Source of the DNA: Paenibacillus sp. FSL H8-0332
GTDB taxonomy: Bacteria; Bacillota; Bacilli; Paenibacillales; Paenibacillaceae
Assembly: GCF_037963835.1 (NCBI RefSeq)
Contig: NZ_CP150145.1
Span: 3,968,001-4,032,000, forward strand
Length of the DNA stretch: 64,000 nucleotides
Direction of reading: 5' to 3'
The notes under the pieces are model-generated. The model was not told the DNA's origin. It saw only the letters and a program-made list of their open reading frames with translations, and searched no databases. Numbering within the stretch: position 1 is the first letter of the stretch; every line of letters starts with the position of its first letter. The translations under genes were made by a program, and so were the position numbers. This document shows positions 9,701-19,244 of this stretch, in pieces.

Positions 9701-11094
9701 TTGACGAAAGTAGTGTAACGGTCCAGCTCCTTACCTTCGCACATCTTGATCGCCGCAAGCTCTGTGATGTTGTTGCGTGTGATGGACAGCCCTGTGGTCT
9801 CGATATCGAAGACGACATAGGTTGCCGTCTTGAGCTCCAGCGGCTGCGCATTCTCCACGATGTTGACCGCATCATTGACGACATTGGCCTCCACACCGTA
9901 GAGCATCTTGAGCTTATGCTTATGGGCGGCATGATTCGCATCCGGGAAGCTCTGAACATTGCCGTGGTCGGTAACTGCAAGTGCCGGGTGGCCCCATTTC
10001 GCAGCTGTTTTGACATAGGCATCAATCGGTGCTACCGCATCCATCGTGCTCATAGTGGTATGCAGATGGAACTCCACACGCTTCTCCTTGGCATTGTCCT
10101 TACGGGCAGGCGGCGCCGACACCTCGGTCAGATCCGAAGGAATCATCACCAGCTCGGGAATCTGCATGAACCGGTCATATTCCACTTTGCCGCGCGCCCG
10201 GACCCATTTGCCGTTAGCCAGCTGGCCCATGATCTTCAGCTCTTCCCTGGTCTTCGCGAACATCTTCATCTGCAGTGAATCTGTAAAGTCTGTGATGCAG
10301 AAGGTGAACAGTGTATTTCCGTTACGCAGCTCCTTGCGGTCCAGTCCGAAGATCGTCCCCTGGATCGTAATCTTCTTCTCTTCATCCTGAATCTCCAGAA
10401 TGGAGACGGCCTGCTCTTTGATGTCATTCCCGACCTGAAGCTTAATGACCTCATTCGGGTCCCCGGTTTCTTCAGGCTCGTCCGGCTCGCTATTCATCAT
10501 CATCAGCTCTACCAGCTCACGCTGCTCCTGCTGGAGCTTCTGCTGGAATTCCTCATAAGCATCCGCCTTGCTCTTGCTCTCGTCCTCAGCCATTTGCAGC
10601 TTGACCTTGAGGGGAAGTGCGAAATATTTATCATAATATTTAATAATGGCGGCTTCGATACCCTTTTTACGGGCCAGCTCGAGCGACATGGTGTCATTCA
10701 GGCTAAGGATGAGCGTACCGTCCCGCAGCTCCTGACTGGAACGCGTCAGCCATCCGTTAACGGAAGGAATCTCACGCTGGACCCACTCCAGGAACATGCC
10801 CCAGTACTCCTGCACAATATCGGCTCTGCTTACAGTATCATCATATAGGAACAAGAAGCTGACCTTGGCAATATGCTGCAGCTTCTCACGCATTCTAAGG
10901 ATAAAGGCCCGGTAGGTCTGGGCGGGAATCAGGGTTGTCTTCGCAATCACAATATGCCAGTCATGGTTGCCGCGGCTGATCTCCACCCGTTCAATCTGTC
11001 CGTCTACAAAATAAGGATCAATCATGGCAGGCGGAATCTCCCCCTGCTTCATCAACAGCTCAAATCTCTTTCTTCTCTCCACGTTCTGCTCCAT
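6763..11094 (-). CDS. polC: DNA polymerase III alpha subunit, PolC type
   Basis: A 1443-aa Gram-positive PolC, the replicative polymerase with built-in 3'-5' exonuclease (Bacillus PolC is 1437 aa). Order: N-terminal domains (1-~230), OB fold (~235-325), split PHP domain starting EFHLHTTMSTMDA (~340), DnaQ-like exonuclease with VVFDIETTGLS (~430) and VAHNARFDMGF, second PHP half, then the polymerase core with a four-cysteine zinc motif (CTNSEC and CPHCGG), PDIDLNFSGEYQ and HPGGIVVLPD, and helix-hairpin-helix segments. The catalytic acidic residues PDIDLN and KLDILGHDD are present. GGTGGGG precedes the ATG. It lies directly downstream of proS, as in Bacillus. Confidence 0.98.
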   Translation of the reverse strand: MEQNVERRKRFELLMKQGEIPPAMIDPYFVDGQIERVEISRGNHDWHIVIAKTTLIPAQTYRAFILRMREKLQHIAKVSFLFLYDDTVSRADIVQEYWGMFLEWVQREIPSVNGWLTRSSQELRDGTLILSLNDTMSLELARKKGIEAAIIKYYDKYFALPLKVKLQMAEDESKSKADAYEEFQQKLQQEQRELVELMMMNSEPDEPEETGDPNEVIKLQVGNDIKEQAVSILEIQDEEKKITIQGTIFGLDRKELRNGNTLFTFCITDFTDSLQMKMFAKTREELKIMGQLANGKWVRARGKVEYDRFMQIPELVMIPSDLTEVSAPPARKDNAKEKRVEFHLHTTMSTMDAVAPIDAYVKTAAKWGHPALAVTDHGNVQSFPDANHAAHKHKLKMLYGVEANVVNDAVNIVENAQPLELKTATYVVFDIETTGLSITRNNITELAAIKMCEGKELDRYTTFVNPHEKIPYHIQQLTNITDEMVKDAPDLAPVLKEFVEFVGDSILVAHNARFDMGFIQASLKKLGQPELPNPWLDTLELARLLYPKMKNHRLNTLADKYKVLLESHHRAVDDTIALGGILNGLLADAEKMKGMTRLDRLNDYVGNDLSTVRPFHCGIYALNPIGKKNLYKLISMSHTEYYKRVPCIPKSKLEELRDGLLVISGCERGEFFEAVLNKTVEEAIEVAQFYDVLEIQPLTMYMHLVDKGFVASPEDLRGVVRKICEIGEQMNKPVIATGNVHYLEPRDKLFRDITIHGITGFSPLKDQNKPDAHFRTTDEMLAEFEYLGAAKAKEVVVTNTVELAERFEEYDLFPSDLFTPIIEGADDEIRNTCYDTAKSIYGEELPEVVVARLEKELAPIIKYGFSANYLISERLVKKSNQDGYLVGSRGSVGSSVVATFLGISEVNPLPAHYICTNSECRHSEWFLDGSVPSGFDLPDKDCPHCGGRLKGEGQDIPFETFLGFKGDKVPDIDLNFSGEYQPNAHNFTKTMFGPDNVFRAGTIGTVAEKTAFGFTKKYEEHHQKRWRGAEVGRLAAGCTGVKRSTGQHPGGIVVLPDYMEIEDITPVQFPADDVTAEWKTTHFDYHAFDANLLKLDILGHDDPTMMRMLQDLTGVDPTTIPMNDPKVMSMFNSTDALGVRPDQIRTPVATYGVPEMGTKFVRQMLVEAKPSSFADLLQISGLSHGTGVWLGNAQELIKNNTCNIKTVIGCRDDIMLYLIYKTGMDASLAFKITESVRKGKGLPPEWIEEMKNCKVPQWYIDSCLKIQYMFPKAHAAAYVISAVRTAFFKLYHPIEYYATYFSVRAADFDIELCCKGYEAIARQLVEIESKGFQALPKEKAMLPVLEMALEMTARGFSFKNIDLYRSDATKFTVDGTSLIPPFSSLAGIGDNAAINIAAAKDAGEFLSIEDFQQKSKASKTVIELLNGMGCFRGLPESNQLSLF

Positions 11095-11164
11095 GCATTC
11101 CCCACCTAACTCGGCAATAATTGGCGTAAGACATCGACGTCATTCTAATATAATCTATTGTAAG

Positions 11165-11182
11165 AAAAAGCCTCCGGCTTAA
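11165..11182 (-). terminator. Weak terminator-like hairpin between proS and polC
   Basis: Minus-strand RNA can form AAGCC-GGA-GGCTT followed by TTTCTT. The stem is only five pairs, so termination would be partial. It sits about 80 bases after the proS stop and 70 bases before polC. Confidence 0.4.
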
Positions 11183-11261
11183 AAAGCATTGGGTACTTGC
11201 GGCCCGCCGACTCCTCTCGCCAGAAGCTGATATAAAAAATTAAATAATATAAGGTTGCCGA

Positions 11262-12710
11262 TTAATACGCTTTGGCAAATACAACCGTATGCTGGGCAGG
11301 TTTGCCGCAGCAGATACAGGTTTCTTTCGTTTCTGACGGGTGGAACGGAATATTACGGCTGCCTGCGCCGGTCTCTTCCTTGACCTTATCCTCACATTCT
11401 TCAGAACCGCACCAGCCTGCAAGCGCAAATCCGCGTTTCTCTTCCATGGAATCCTTCATCTGCTCCAGAGTATCTACGGAATAGAAATGATCCTCACGGA
11501 ATTTCAGTGCCCGCTCGTACATTTCCTGGTGCACCTGCTCCAGCATGGCGTTCACTTCTTCAACCAGGTTCTCCTGCTGAATGACCTTCTTCTCGCCGCT
11601 GATCCGGGATACGAGCACGCAGACTCCATTCTCCATATCACGTGGTCCAAGCTCCAGACGGACAGGGACACCGCGCATTTCATATTCATTGAACTTCCAG
11701 CCCGGGGTTACATCCGCACGGTCATCTACACGCACGCGGATTCCGGCACTTTTGAGTTCATTGAACAGCTCATCGGTACGTCCGATGACTGCTTCACGCG
11801 TTTTAGGCGGTCCGATAGGAATCATAATGACCTGCGTAGGCGCTACCTTCGGCGGCAGAGCCAGTCCACGGTCGTCACCATGCACCATGATGAGGGAACC
11901 GATTAGGCGTGTTGTAGAGCCCCATGAGGTCGTATGTGCATATTCCAGTACATTATCACGGCTCAAGTACTGGATGTCAAAAGCCACGGCGAACTTGGTA
12001 CCCAGATAATGCGAGGTAGCCGCCTGCACAGCCCGTCCATCTTTCATCATCGCTTCAATGGAATACGTATCCACGGCACCAGCGAACCGCTCGGATGGCG
12101 TCTTCTGTCCGGTCACTACCGGAATAGCCAGAAAGGTCTCCACGAAGTCGCGGTAGTTATCAAGCATCTTCATAGTTTCTTCGCGTGCTTCCGTCTCATT
12201 CTCATGCGCGGTATGGCCTTCCTGCCAGAGGAATTCCGTAGTGCGGATGAACGGCAGGGTACGTTTCTCCCAGCGGACAACGTTGGCCCATTGATTGATC
12301 AGAACCGGAAGGTCGCGGTAAGACTGAATCCACTTGGAATACATATGGCCGAACATCGTCTCGGATGTAGGGCGGATCGCCAGACGTTCTTCCAGCACAT
12401 CGCCTCCGGCCTCAGTGACCCAAGGCAGCTCCGGATTGAAGCCCTCCACATGTTCTTTCTCCTTCTGGAAAAAGCTCTCGGGAATGAACAGCGGGAAGTA
12501 GGCGTTCCGGTGACCGGTAGCCTTCAGGCGGCGGTTCATTTCCTCCTGGATATGCTCCCAGATTTCATAGCCGTCCGGTTTGAATACGATACAGCCGCGG
12601 ACCGGTGAATAATCCATCAGGTCCGCCTTTTTGATTACATCGATATACCAACGTGAGAAATCCTCGCCCTGCGGCGTGATCTCTGTAACGAATTGCTTGT
12701 CTTTGGCCAT
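11262..12710 (-). CDS. proS: Prolyl-tRNA synthetase, archaeal/eukaryote-like (ProS type 3) class
   Basis: A 482-aa class II synthetase that charges tRNA-Pro. It starts KQFVTEITPQGEDFSRWYID, lacks the ~180-aa editing insertion of bacterial-type ProRS (about 565 aa in Bacillus), and ends in a cysteine-containing C-terminal domain (CGSEEC ... CICCGKPA) with a terminal tyrosine (AKAY). These are hallmarks of the archaeal/eukaryote-like class. Motif 2 (RTTEFLWQEGHTAH) and motif 3 (HGDDRGLALPP) are intact. It occupies the same place between rseP and polC that the bacterial-type proS occupies in Bacillus subtilis. Whether a second ProRS exists elsewhere cannot be seen. Confidence 0.95.
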   Translation of the reverse strand: MAKDKQFVTEITPQGEDFSRWYIDVIKKADLMDYSPVRGCIVFKPDGYEIWEHIQEEMNRRLKATGHRNAYFPLFIPESFFQKEKEHVEGFNPELPWVTEAGGDVLEERLAIRPTSETMFGHMYSKWIQSYRDLPVLINQWANVVRWEKRTLPFIRTTEFLWQEGHTAHENETEAREETMKMLDNYRDFVETFLAIPVVTGQKTPSERFAGAVDTYSIEAMMKDGRAVQAATSHYLGTKFAVAFDIQYLSRDNVLEYAHTTSWGSTTRLIGSLIMVHGDDRGLALPPKVAPTQVIMIPIGPPKTREAVIGRTDELFNELKSAGIRVRVDDRADVTPGWKFNEYEMRGVPVRLELGPRDMENGVCVLVSRISGEKKVIQQENLVEEVNAMLEQVHQEMYERALKFREDHFYSVDTLEQMKDSMEEKRGFALAGWCGSEECEDKVKEETGAGSRNIPFHPSETKETCICCGKPAQHTVVFAKAY

Positions 12711-12804
12711 GTAAAGAAATCCTCCTATATTCGCCCCGCAGATTGCATATTAGCTATGAAGCCGATTTATATACACCACGGGATCAACAATGATATGACA
12801 TCCG

Positions 12805-14079
12805 TCAGCCGCTTATGAGGCGTAAAATATCATTATAAGTAACAGCGATCATCACCAGGAACAGCAGGGCAAAGCCTACAAAATGGACCATGCCTTCCCG
12901 GCTCGGGTCCACCGGCTTGCCGCGTAACGCCTCAACCCCAAGGAACACAAGCCGGCTGCCATCCAAAGCAGGAATCGGCAACAGGTTAAAGATCCCTAAG
13001 TACAAGCTGAGAATAGCCGCCCAATAGGTCAGATACTGAATCCCCTGCTGGGCAATCTGTCCGGTCAACTGGAACGTGCCTACTGGTCCAGAGATATCAT
13101 CCATATTAAATTTATTAATCAGCTGCTTGAAGCCGATAAAAATCAGCTTGGTGGTGTCAACCATAGCAGTACCAGACTTGGTGATTGTCTCCCCCACTCC
13201 GGCCTTGCGGGTAGGCAGCTCTGGCGTAATACCCACTTTGCCGCCTTCCTCCCCTTCCATTCCACGGGGAATCATGGTCACCTTCAAGGTCTCTTCGCCG
13301 CGCTTCAGCGTCCAGTTCATTTCTTTGCCTTTGGAGGCCGAAGTCAGCTTGATCATCTTCTGGTAATCTCCGCCGATGGCCTGCCCGTCCACAGTGACGA
13401 CGATGTCGCCCTTCTGCAGACCTGCTTCTTGCGCAGGCATTCCTGAACTGACATCACCGATCTTCACATAGGTCGGGTTCTCCACCGGGATTCCAGCCAT
13501 CTGCAGATGAAGTGCGAATAATACAAACGCCAGAATGAAGTTCATCACCGGACCGGCCAGGATCGCTATCGCACGCTGACCGACGGTTTTGCCGCCGAAT
13601 TGACGGTCCCTAGGCGCAATCTGCGTCTGCTGGGTGCCCTTGATCATCATCGCCTGCGGATTCACATCATAAGTAGTCACTTCACCGTCTACATCGAGGC
13701 GGATCTTCAGTTCGTTCTCCAGATCCGTGAACTGCGCTTCGCCGCGTATAACATTTCTGCGGGTATCCAGAGAATCGATGTAAATATTCTTCACCTTGTT
13801 ATCCTGGCCCAGCCGGACGGCAATGGTCTGCCCGGGGCCGATCTCAACCATCTCCGGGTCCTCGCCGGCCATACGGGCGTATCCCCCGAAGGGCAGCAAG
13901 CGAAGCGTGAACTGGGTTTCACCGCGTTTATAAGAGAACAGTTTCGGACCGAAACCGATCGCAAATTCCCGTACAAGAATTCCGGCGCGTTTGGCAAAAT
14001 AATAATGTCCCCATTCATGGACAGTCACCAAAACAAAGAACATAAACACCGTTAAAAAAACAACTCTTACCATCTCCAT
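12805..14079 (-). CDS. rseP: Site-2 intramembrane zinc metalloprotease RseP/RasP
   Basis: A 424-aa polytopic membrane protease that cleaves anti-sigma factors and signal-peptide remnants within the membrane. The catalytic HEWGH is at residues 22-26 in the first transmembrane segment. A PDZ domain (GLQKGDIVVTVDGQAIGG) lies in the middle. The third metal ligand is in LPIPALDGSRL near residue 370, followed by C-terminal membrane helices. Compared with many RseP proteins there is an insertion around residues 80-160, between the first helix and the GQRAIAILAGPVMNF helix. It follows dxr by 149 bases, as in Bacillus (rasP/yluC). Confidence 0.95.
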   Translation of the reverse strand: MEMVRVVFLTVFMFFVLVTVHEWGHYYFAKRAGILVREFAIGFGPKLFSYKRGETQFTLRLLPFGGYARMAGEDPEMVEIGPGQTIAVRLGQDNKVKNIYIDSLDTRRNVIRGEAQFTDLENELKIRLDVDGEVTTYDVNPQAMMIKGTQQTQIAPRDRQFGGKTVGQRAIAILAGPVMNFILAFVLFALHLQMAGIPVENPTYVKIGDVSSGMPAQEAGLQKGDIVVTVDGQAIGGDYQKMIKLTSASKGKEMNWTLKRGEETLKVTMIPRGMEGEEGGKVGITPELPTRKAGVGETITKSGTAMVDTTKLIFIGFKQLINKFNMDDISGPVGTFQLTGQIAQQGIQYLTYWAAILSLYLGIFNLLPIPALDGSRLVFLGVEALRGKPVDPSREGMVHFVGFALLFLVMIAVTYNDILRLISG

Positions 14080-14228
14080 AGCGCAACATTCCCCCTTAAG
14101 GTGTAAGACCGAAGTATGTCCTCTTAATTTATCATTATTCCAAGGCAGGGCACAAGAGAATCAACAGTCCACACCTATTTTTCAGGGCACAGCTATTATT
14201 ACAGTATCCAAAGGCGTCTACCCTCCCG

Positions 14229-15368
14229 TTACAGGACAGCCGCAAGCTCACGGGAAGCCATGTCGCACAAATGAATCTCTTCCAGACCAGGGTTTGCCGC
14301 ATTATGATGGCGCTGAAGCACTTCATCAATAATCTCATCAATGCGCAGGAAAGGAATTTCACCGCGCAGGAAGCGGGCAACAGCGACCTCATTGGCTGCA
14401 TTGAAGGCCGTCGTGAATGTGCCGCCCGCAATTCCGCAGTCAATAGCCATCTTCAGCGCCGGATAGCGCTCATAGTCCATCTCCCGGAAGGTCAGGCTAG
14501 CTACCTGAGCCAGCGACAATCGCTTCGCGGGCGACGGCCAGCGGTCGGGATAGGTTAGTGCGTATTGAATAGGAACCCGCATATCAGGAGTCCCCAGCTG
14601 AGCAATAATGCTGCTGTCACGGAATTCCACATACGAATGAATAATGCTCTCCGGATGCAGCAGCACATCAATCTGCTCATACGGAAGAGCGAATAAATGG
14701 TGGGCTTCAATAACCTCCAGGCCTTTGTTGACCATGGTTGCCGAATCTATAGTAATCTTGGCTCCCATGCTCCAGTTGGGGTGACGAAGTGCGTCCTCTA
14801 CGGTTACATTCTTAAGCTCTTCTCGCTTATAATCACGGAATGAACCGCCGGAGGCAGTAATGGTAATCGCAGCCACATCTTCACGATTCTCGCCATTTAA
14901 ACATTGGAAAATCGCCGAATGCTCACTGTCCACTGGCAGCAGCTTCACGCCTTTGCGTCCAGCCAGCTCTGTAACCAGATGTCCGGCGGTCACGAGCGTC
15001 TCCTTATTAGCCAGTCCAATATGTCTGCCGGCTTCAATCGCCGCAAGCGTAGACTGAAGTCCTACACTGCCTACGAGCGCAGTCACGACCGTCTCAGCAT
15101 CGCCCCCGGCAGCAATCTCCACCAGCCCTTCACTTCCGCTATACAGCTCTACACCGGCAGGCAGACTGGATCTGATCTCCTCTGCAAGCTCCTTTGTGGA
15201 TACCGAAACACGGCGCGGCTTGAAGCGGCGGACCTGTTCCAGCAGCAGTGCAGTATTGTTTCCCGCCGCCAGCCCATCGACTTCAAAGGCTTCCGGATGC
15301 ATGGCTACAACGTCCAGCGTCTGGGTACCGATGGAGCCTGTGGAGCCGAGAATACTAATTCTTTTCAC
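14229..15368 (-). CDS. dxr: 1-deoxy-D-xylulose 5-phosphate reductoisomerase
   Basis: A 379-aa DXP reductoisomerase, the committed step of the MEP isoprenoid pathway that feeds UppS downstream products. The NADPH-binding GSTGSIGTQTLD is at residues 8-19. The metal-binding and catalytic motifs SEHSAIFQ, ASGGSFRD and HPNWSMGAKITIDSATMVNKG follow. The start is GTG with GGGAGAAGG upstream. It sits between cdsA and rseP in the order uppS-cdsA-dxr-rseP found across Bacillales. Confidence 0.97.
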   Translation of the reverse strand: MKRISILGSTGSIGTQTLDVVAMHPEAFEVDGLAAGNNTALLLEQVRRFKPRRVSVSTKELAEEIRSSLPAGVELYSGSEGLVEIAAGGDAETVVTALVGSVGLQSTLAAIEAGRHIGLANKETLVTAGHLVTELAGRKGVKLLPVDSEHSAIFQCLNGENREDVAAITITASGGSFRDYKREELKNVTVEDALRHPNWSMGAKITIDSATMVNKGLEVIEAHHLFALPYEQIDVLLHPESIIHSYVEFRDSSIIAQLGTPDMRVPIQYALTYPDRWPSPAKRLSLAQVASLTFREMDYERYPALKMAIDCGIAGGTFTTAFNAANEVAVARFLRGEIPFLRIDEIIDEVLQRHHNAANPGLEEIHLCDMASRELAAVL

Positions 15369-15391
15369 AGTTGCTTTCCTTCTCCCTGTCG

Positions 15392-16195
15392 TTAATAGTA
15401 AGGCATCAGCATTACGATATGTACGAAAGGAAATACGATAATCCAGCTGTCGCAGCGGTCCAGGATGCCTCCGTGACCGGGCAGCAGTGAGCCTGAATCC
15501 TTAATACCGTACACCCGTTTATAGGCAGATTGTACAAGATCTCCGAGCTGACCCAGCACGGCGCAGGCAATTCCAATCAGCAGCGCGCGTCCGATCGTCA
15601 GCAGATCAGGAACCAGTAAAGCAAAAACAATCGATAGGACAGCAGAAATCAACACTCCGCCAAGAGCGCCCTCAATGGTCTTGTTAGGACTGATTGCAGG
15701 CCACAGCTTATTCTTCCCGAAGCTTCTGCCAACAAAATAGGCTCCGGCATCACTGCCCCAGATACAGCACAGCAACAGGATCGTCCAGAAGAGGCCATGG
15801 CCGTCTCCCGCACCACGGGCAATTCCCATATAGGAGAACCCCATCCCTATGTAAACAATGCCGGTGAACATCATTGCGGTGATTTTGATATCCAGCTTAT
15901 TCTTACTGAACACAGTAACCAGCAGGAACAGCAGCATTAACAGCCATATCCCCTGTTCCCAAGAGAATAGCTTATCTATTCCCAGGAGGTCCCAAGGAAT
16001 CATAAAACCTACTACAGATGCGTAACCAAATACAGCAGTCAGTCCAAAGGTAGCTGTACCCGTCATTTTCACAAATTCATAATAGCCGATGAGGGCCATG
16101 GCAGTCAGCATCAGCTGATACGGCCAGCCACCCCAATAGCATAACCCTAAAAACAAGGCCCCGGCAACAATTCCGGTAATCAATCGCTGCTTCAA
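15392..16195 (-). CDS. cdsA: Phosphatidate cytidylyltransferase
   Basis: A 267-aa polytopic membrane enzyme that makes CDP-diacylglycerol from phosphatidate and CTP for phospholipid synthesis. About seven or eight hydrophobic helices are visible. The C-terminal CDP signature is complete: SAYKRVYGIKDSG, then LLPGHGGILDRCDS near residues 220-250. The start is TTG at 16195 with GAGAGGG before it. The spacing to uppS is 20 bases, so the two are probably co-transcribed. Confidence 0.96.
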   Translation of the reverse strand: MKQRLITGIVAGALFLGLCYWGGWPYQLMLTAMALIGYYEFVKMTGTATFGLTAVFGYASVVGFMIPWDLLGIDKLFSWEQGIWLLMLLFLLVTVFSKNKLDIKITAMMFTGIVYIGMGFSYMGIARGAGDGHGLFWTILLLCCIWGSDAGAYFVGRSFGKNKLWPAISPNKTIEGALGGVLISAVLSIVFALLVPDLLTIGRALLIGIACAVLGQLGDLVQSAYKRVYGIKDSGSLLPGHGGILDRCDSWIIVFPFVHIVMLMPYY

Positions 16196-16215
16196 AGAAT
16201 CCCTCTCCCATCAGG

Positions 16216-16983
16216 CTACTTCAATCCACCATAACGGCGTGTGCGGCGCTGATACTCAGCGACAGCCTGCATCAGATGCGTCTTGTCAAACTCCGGCCAG
16301 TACGCATCCGTAAACCAAAATTCACTATAGGCGACCTGCCACAGCATAAAATTACTGAGCCGCATTTCACCGCTGGTACGGATCAAGAGGTCAGGATCAG
16401 GTAATCCGCCGGACAACAGTCTGCTGTCAATCAGCTCTGAAGTGATCTCTTCAGGTGACAGGACTCCTGCCTGGATATCCTTGCCCAAGCCGCGCATACA
16501 ATCCTCAATTTCCTTGCGTCCGCCGTAGTTTAATGCAAAATTCAGAATAAGTCCGGTATTGCTCTGCGTGCGGGCAACCGCTTCTTCCATAGCCTTACGG
16601 GTATGGGAAGGCAAAGCCTCGGCATTCCCCATTACACGTACTTGAACATTCTTATGAATCAATTCGTCCAGTTCAATCGCCAGGAATTCTACAGGGAGGC
16701 GCATGAGGAAATCAACCTCATCCTTCGGCCGGCTCCAGTTCTCCGTAGAGAAAGCATACAGGGTCAAGAATTCAACGCCCAGGTCATTCGCGGCAATCGT
16801 CGCACGTTTGACCGCCTTCATCCCGTTCTGATGGCCTACAATACGGGGCAGACCGCGCCGTTTCGCCCAGCGGCCATTGCCATCCATAATTATCGCTACA
16901 TGCCGGGGAATATTATCCGGTGAAATCTCGACTGGCTCCTGCCTGTCTTTACGGCTCAGCCATTCTTGAATCCGTTTGATCAT
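16216..16983 (-). CDS. uppS: Undecaprenyl diphosphate synthase (isoprenyl transferase)
   Basis: A 255-aa cis-prenyltransferase that makes the C55 lipid carrier for cell-wall synthesis. IIMDGNGRWAKRRGLPRIVGH near residue 32 holds the catalytic aspartate and the diphosphate-binding residues. FLTLYAFSTENWSRP and IRTSGEMRLSNFMLWQ are also conserved. I chose the ATG at 16983 because GGAGG lies eight bases before it; twelve further in-frame codons upstream lack a site and run into the hairpin region. A hairpin separates it from frr. Confidence 0.96.
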   Translation of the reverse strand: MIKRIQEWLSRKDRQEPVEISPDNIPRHVAIIMDGNGRWAKRRGLPRIVGHQNGMKAVKRATIAANDLGVEFLTLYAFSTENWSRPKDEVDFLMRLPVEFLAIELDELIHKNVQVRVMGNAEALPSHTRKAMEEAVARTQSNTGLILNFALNYGGRKEIEDCMRGLGKDIQAGVLSPEEITSELIDSRLLSGGLPDPDLLIRTSGEMRLSNFMLWQVAYSEFWFTDAYWPEFDKTHLMQAVAEYQRRTRRYGGLK

Positions 16984-17010
16984 TTCCGTTTCCTCCAAGC
17001 TCTTATCAGA

Positions 17011-17053
17011 AAGAGACAAACCCCACCATAAACGGAGGGGCCTGAAGTCTCTT
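17011..17053 (-). terminator. Hairpin between frr and uppS
   Basis: In minus-strand RNA, AAGAGAC pairs perfectly with GTCTCTT, and an inner stem pairs CCCCTCC with GGTGGGG with one mismatch. The sequence after the stem is TCT, not a long U-run, so this could be a weak terminator, a processing site or an mRNA-stabilising structure. It occupies nearly the whole frr-uppS gap. Confidence 0.5.
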
Positions 17054-17061
17054 GAATTTCA

Positions 17062-17615
17062 TTATACTTCCATAATCTCTTTTTCTTTGGACAAGAGCAC
17101 TTTGTCGACTTCAGCTATGAACTTATCCGTTGATTTCTGGATATCTTCCTGATGTCCATGTGATTCGTCTTCTGAAATGCCGTTCTTCTCCATCTTCTTG
17201 ATGTCATCGTTCGCATCACGGCGGATGTTGCGGATCGCTACCTTAGCTTCTTCGCCGAACTTCTTAGTGAACTTCACAAGTTCGCCGCGGCGTTCTTCAG
17301 TAAGCGGAGGAATCGACAGGCGGATGATCGTACCGTCATTGGCAGGTGTAATCCCAATGTCAGACTTCATAATCGCCCGTTCGATGTCAGACATCGAGGT
17401 TTTGTCCCACGGCTGGATCAGCAGGGTCCGGGAATCCGGTGTGCTGATGTTGGCCAGCTGATTGAGAGGAGTTGGAGCACCGTAATATTCAACTTGGATG
17501 CGATCCAGCAGCGACGTCGAAGCGCGTCCCGCCCGCAGTGTTGCCAAGTCGCGCTTCAGCGAGAGAATCGCTTTTTCCATACGCTCTTCGGCATTCTTCT
17601 TAACCGATTGTGGCA

Positions 17616-17616
<1 letters not shown>
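17062..17616 (-). CDS. frr: Ribosome recycling factor
   Basis: A 184-aa RRF that splits post-termination ribosomes with EF-G. The length matches the Bacillus protein (185 aa), and family motifs are clear: [30 protein letters not shown], and [17 protein letters not shown]. The first base of its ATG is the last base of the pyrH stop region, with GGGAG upstream, so the two are tightly coupled. Confidence 0.97.
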
Positions 17617-18362
<746 letters not shown>

Positions 18363-18366
18363 TTAC

Positions 18367-18404
18367 AAAAGACGGAACACTTCTTATATGTGTTCCGCTC
18401 TTTT
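18367..18404 (-). terminator. Terminator between tsf and pyrH
   Basis: Minus-strand RNA forms CGGAACAC pairing with GTGTTCCG around a nine-base loop, flanked by AAAAGAG on the 5' side and TCTTTTG on the 3' side. This is a good intrinsic terminator shape with a moderate U-tract, about 44 bases after the tsf stop. Confidence 0.75.
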
Positions 18405-18447
18405 GATGCTTGCCAATATTCAATTCTTATTCAATGCAGTGCAGCAA

Positions 18448-19098
18448 TTATTGTTTAACTTGTGCCATTACTTCTTCTACGAAGTTGTCAACTTTCTTCT
18501 CAAGACCTTCACCCAGTTCGAAACGAACGAAGCGGCGGATAGTGATGTTCTCGCCAATGGTGCTGATTTTTTCATTCAGCAGTTGGGAAATCGTCTTATC
18601 CGGGTCTTTAACGAAGGATTGCTCCATCAAGCAGTATTCTTCATAGAACTTGCTGATGCGGCCTTCCACCATTTTTTCAACGATCTTCTCAGGCTTGCCT
18701 TCGTTCAGCGCTTGAGCCTTAAGAATCTCTTTTTCCTTCTCTACATCTGCAGAAGGTACTTCTTCACGACGAACATACAGCGGGTTCGCTGCTGCGATTT
18801 GCATAGCGATATCACGGGCAAATTCTTTGAAGGAATCGGTTTTGCCTACGAAGTCAGTTTCGCAGTTGATTTCTACCAGAACGCCAATACGGCCGCCAGC
18901 GTGGATATAAGATTCTACAGTACCTTCAGTAGCAATACGTCCAGCTTTGTTAGCTGCTGCGGACAGGCCTTTTTCACGAAGCAATTCTGCCGCTTTGGTG
19001 ATATCGTTGTTTGCTTCTTCAAGCGCTTTTTTACAATCGAGCATTCCTGCTCCTGTTCTTTCGCGAAGTTCCTTTACTGCTTTTGCATCTACTGCCAT
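18448..19098 (-). CDS. tsf: Elongation factor Ts
   Basis: A 216-aa EF-Ts, the nucleotide exchange factor for EF-Tu. The ATG at 19098 follows GGAGGG and starts [27 protein letters not shown], the standard N-terminal UBA-like domain. [16 protein letters not shown] is the EF-Tu contact motif. At 216 aa it is shorter than the 293-aa Bacillus form: one core subdomain is reduced and the short type seen in Thermus and some Firmicutes is present. A longer in-frame reading upstream crosses the rpsB terminator and is not used. Confidence 0.96.
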   Translation of the reverse strand: MAVDAKAVKELRERTGAGMLDCKKALEEANNDITKAAELLREKGLSAAANKAGRIATEGTVESYIHAGGRIGVLVEINCETDFVGKTDSFKEFARDIAMQIAAANPLYVRREEVPSADVEKEKEILKAQALNEGKPEKIVEKMVEGRISKFYEEYCLMEQSFVKDPDKTISQLLNEKISTIGENITIRRFVRFELGEGLEKKVDNFVEEVMAQVKQ

Positions 19099-19164
19099 TG
19101 TTATTCCCTCCAGGATCATAGTCGTTGTCATACGCAGGCATAAAGTGATACTCGCATGCATTTT

Positions 19165-19210
19165 AAAAAAAGGGCAGTGAGAGGTTATCCACCTGCCAAC
19201 CACCCTTTTT
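19165..19210 (-). terminator. Terminator-like hairpin between rpsB and tsf
   Basis: In minus-strand RNA, GGCAG pairs with CTGCC inside a larger AAAAAGGG / CCTTTTTTT arrangement, ending in a run of seven U. It lies about 35 bases after the rpsB stop and probably reduces, rather than blocks, transcription into tsf. Confidence 0.65.
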
Positions 19211-19244
19211 CATTTAAGTTTATGTTTTATGTTCCGGTTACTAC

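Noticed and set aside
14146..14191. Direct repeat CAGGGCACA twice, 37 bases apart, between dxr and rseP
   Set aside because: Nine bases repeated once can occur by chance. No promoter or hairpin is tied to it.
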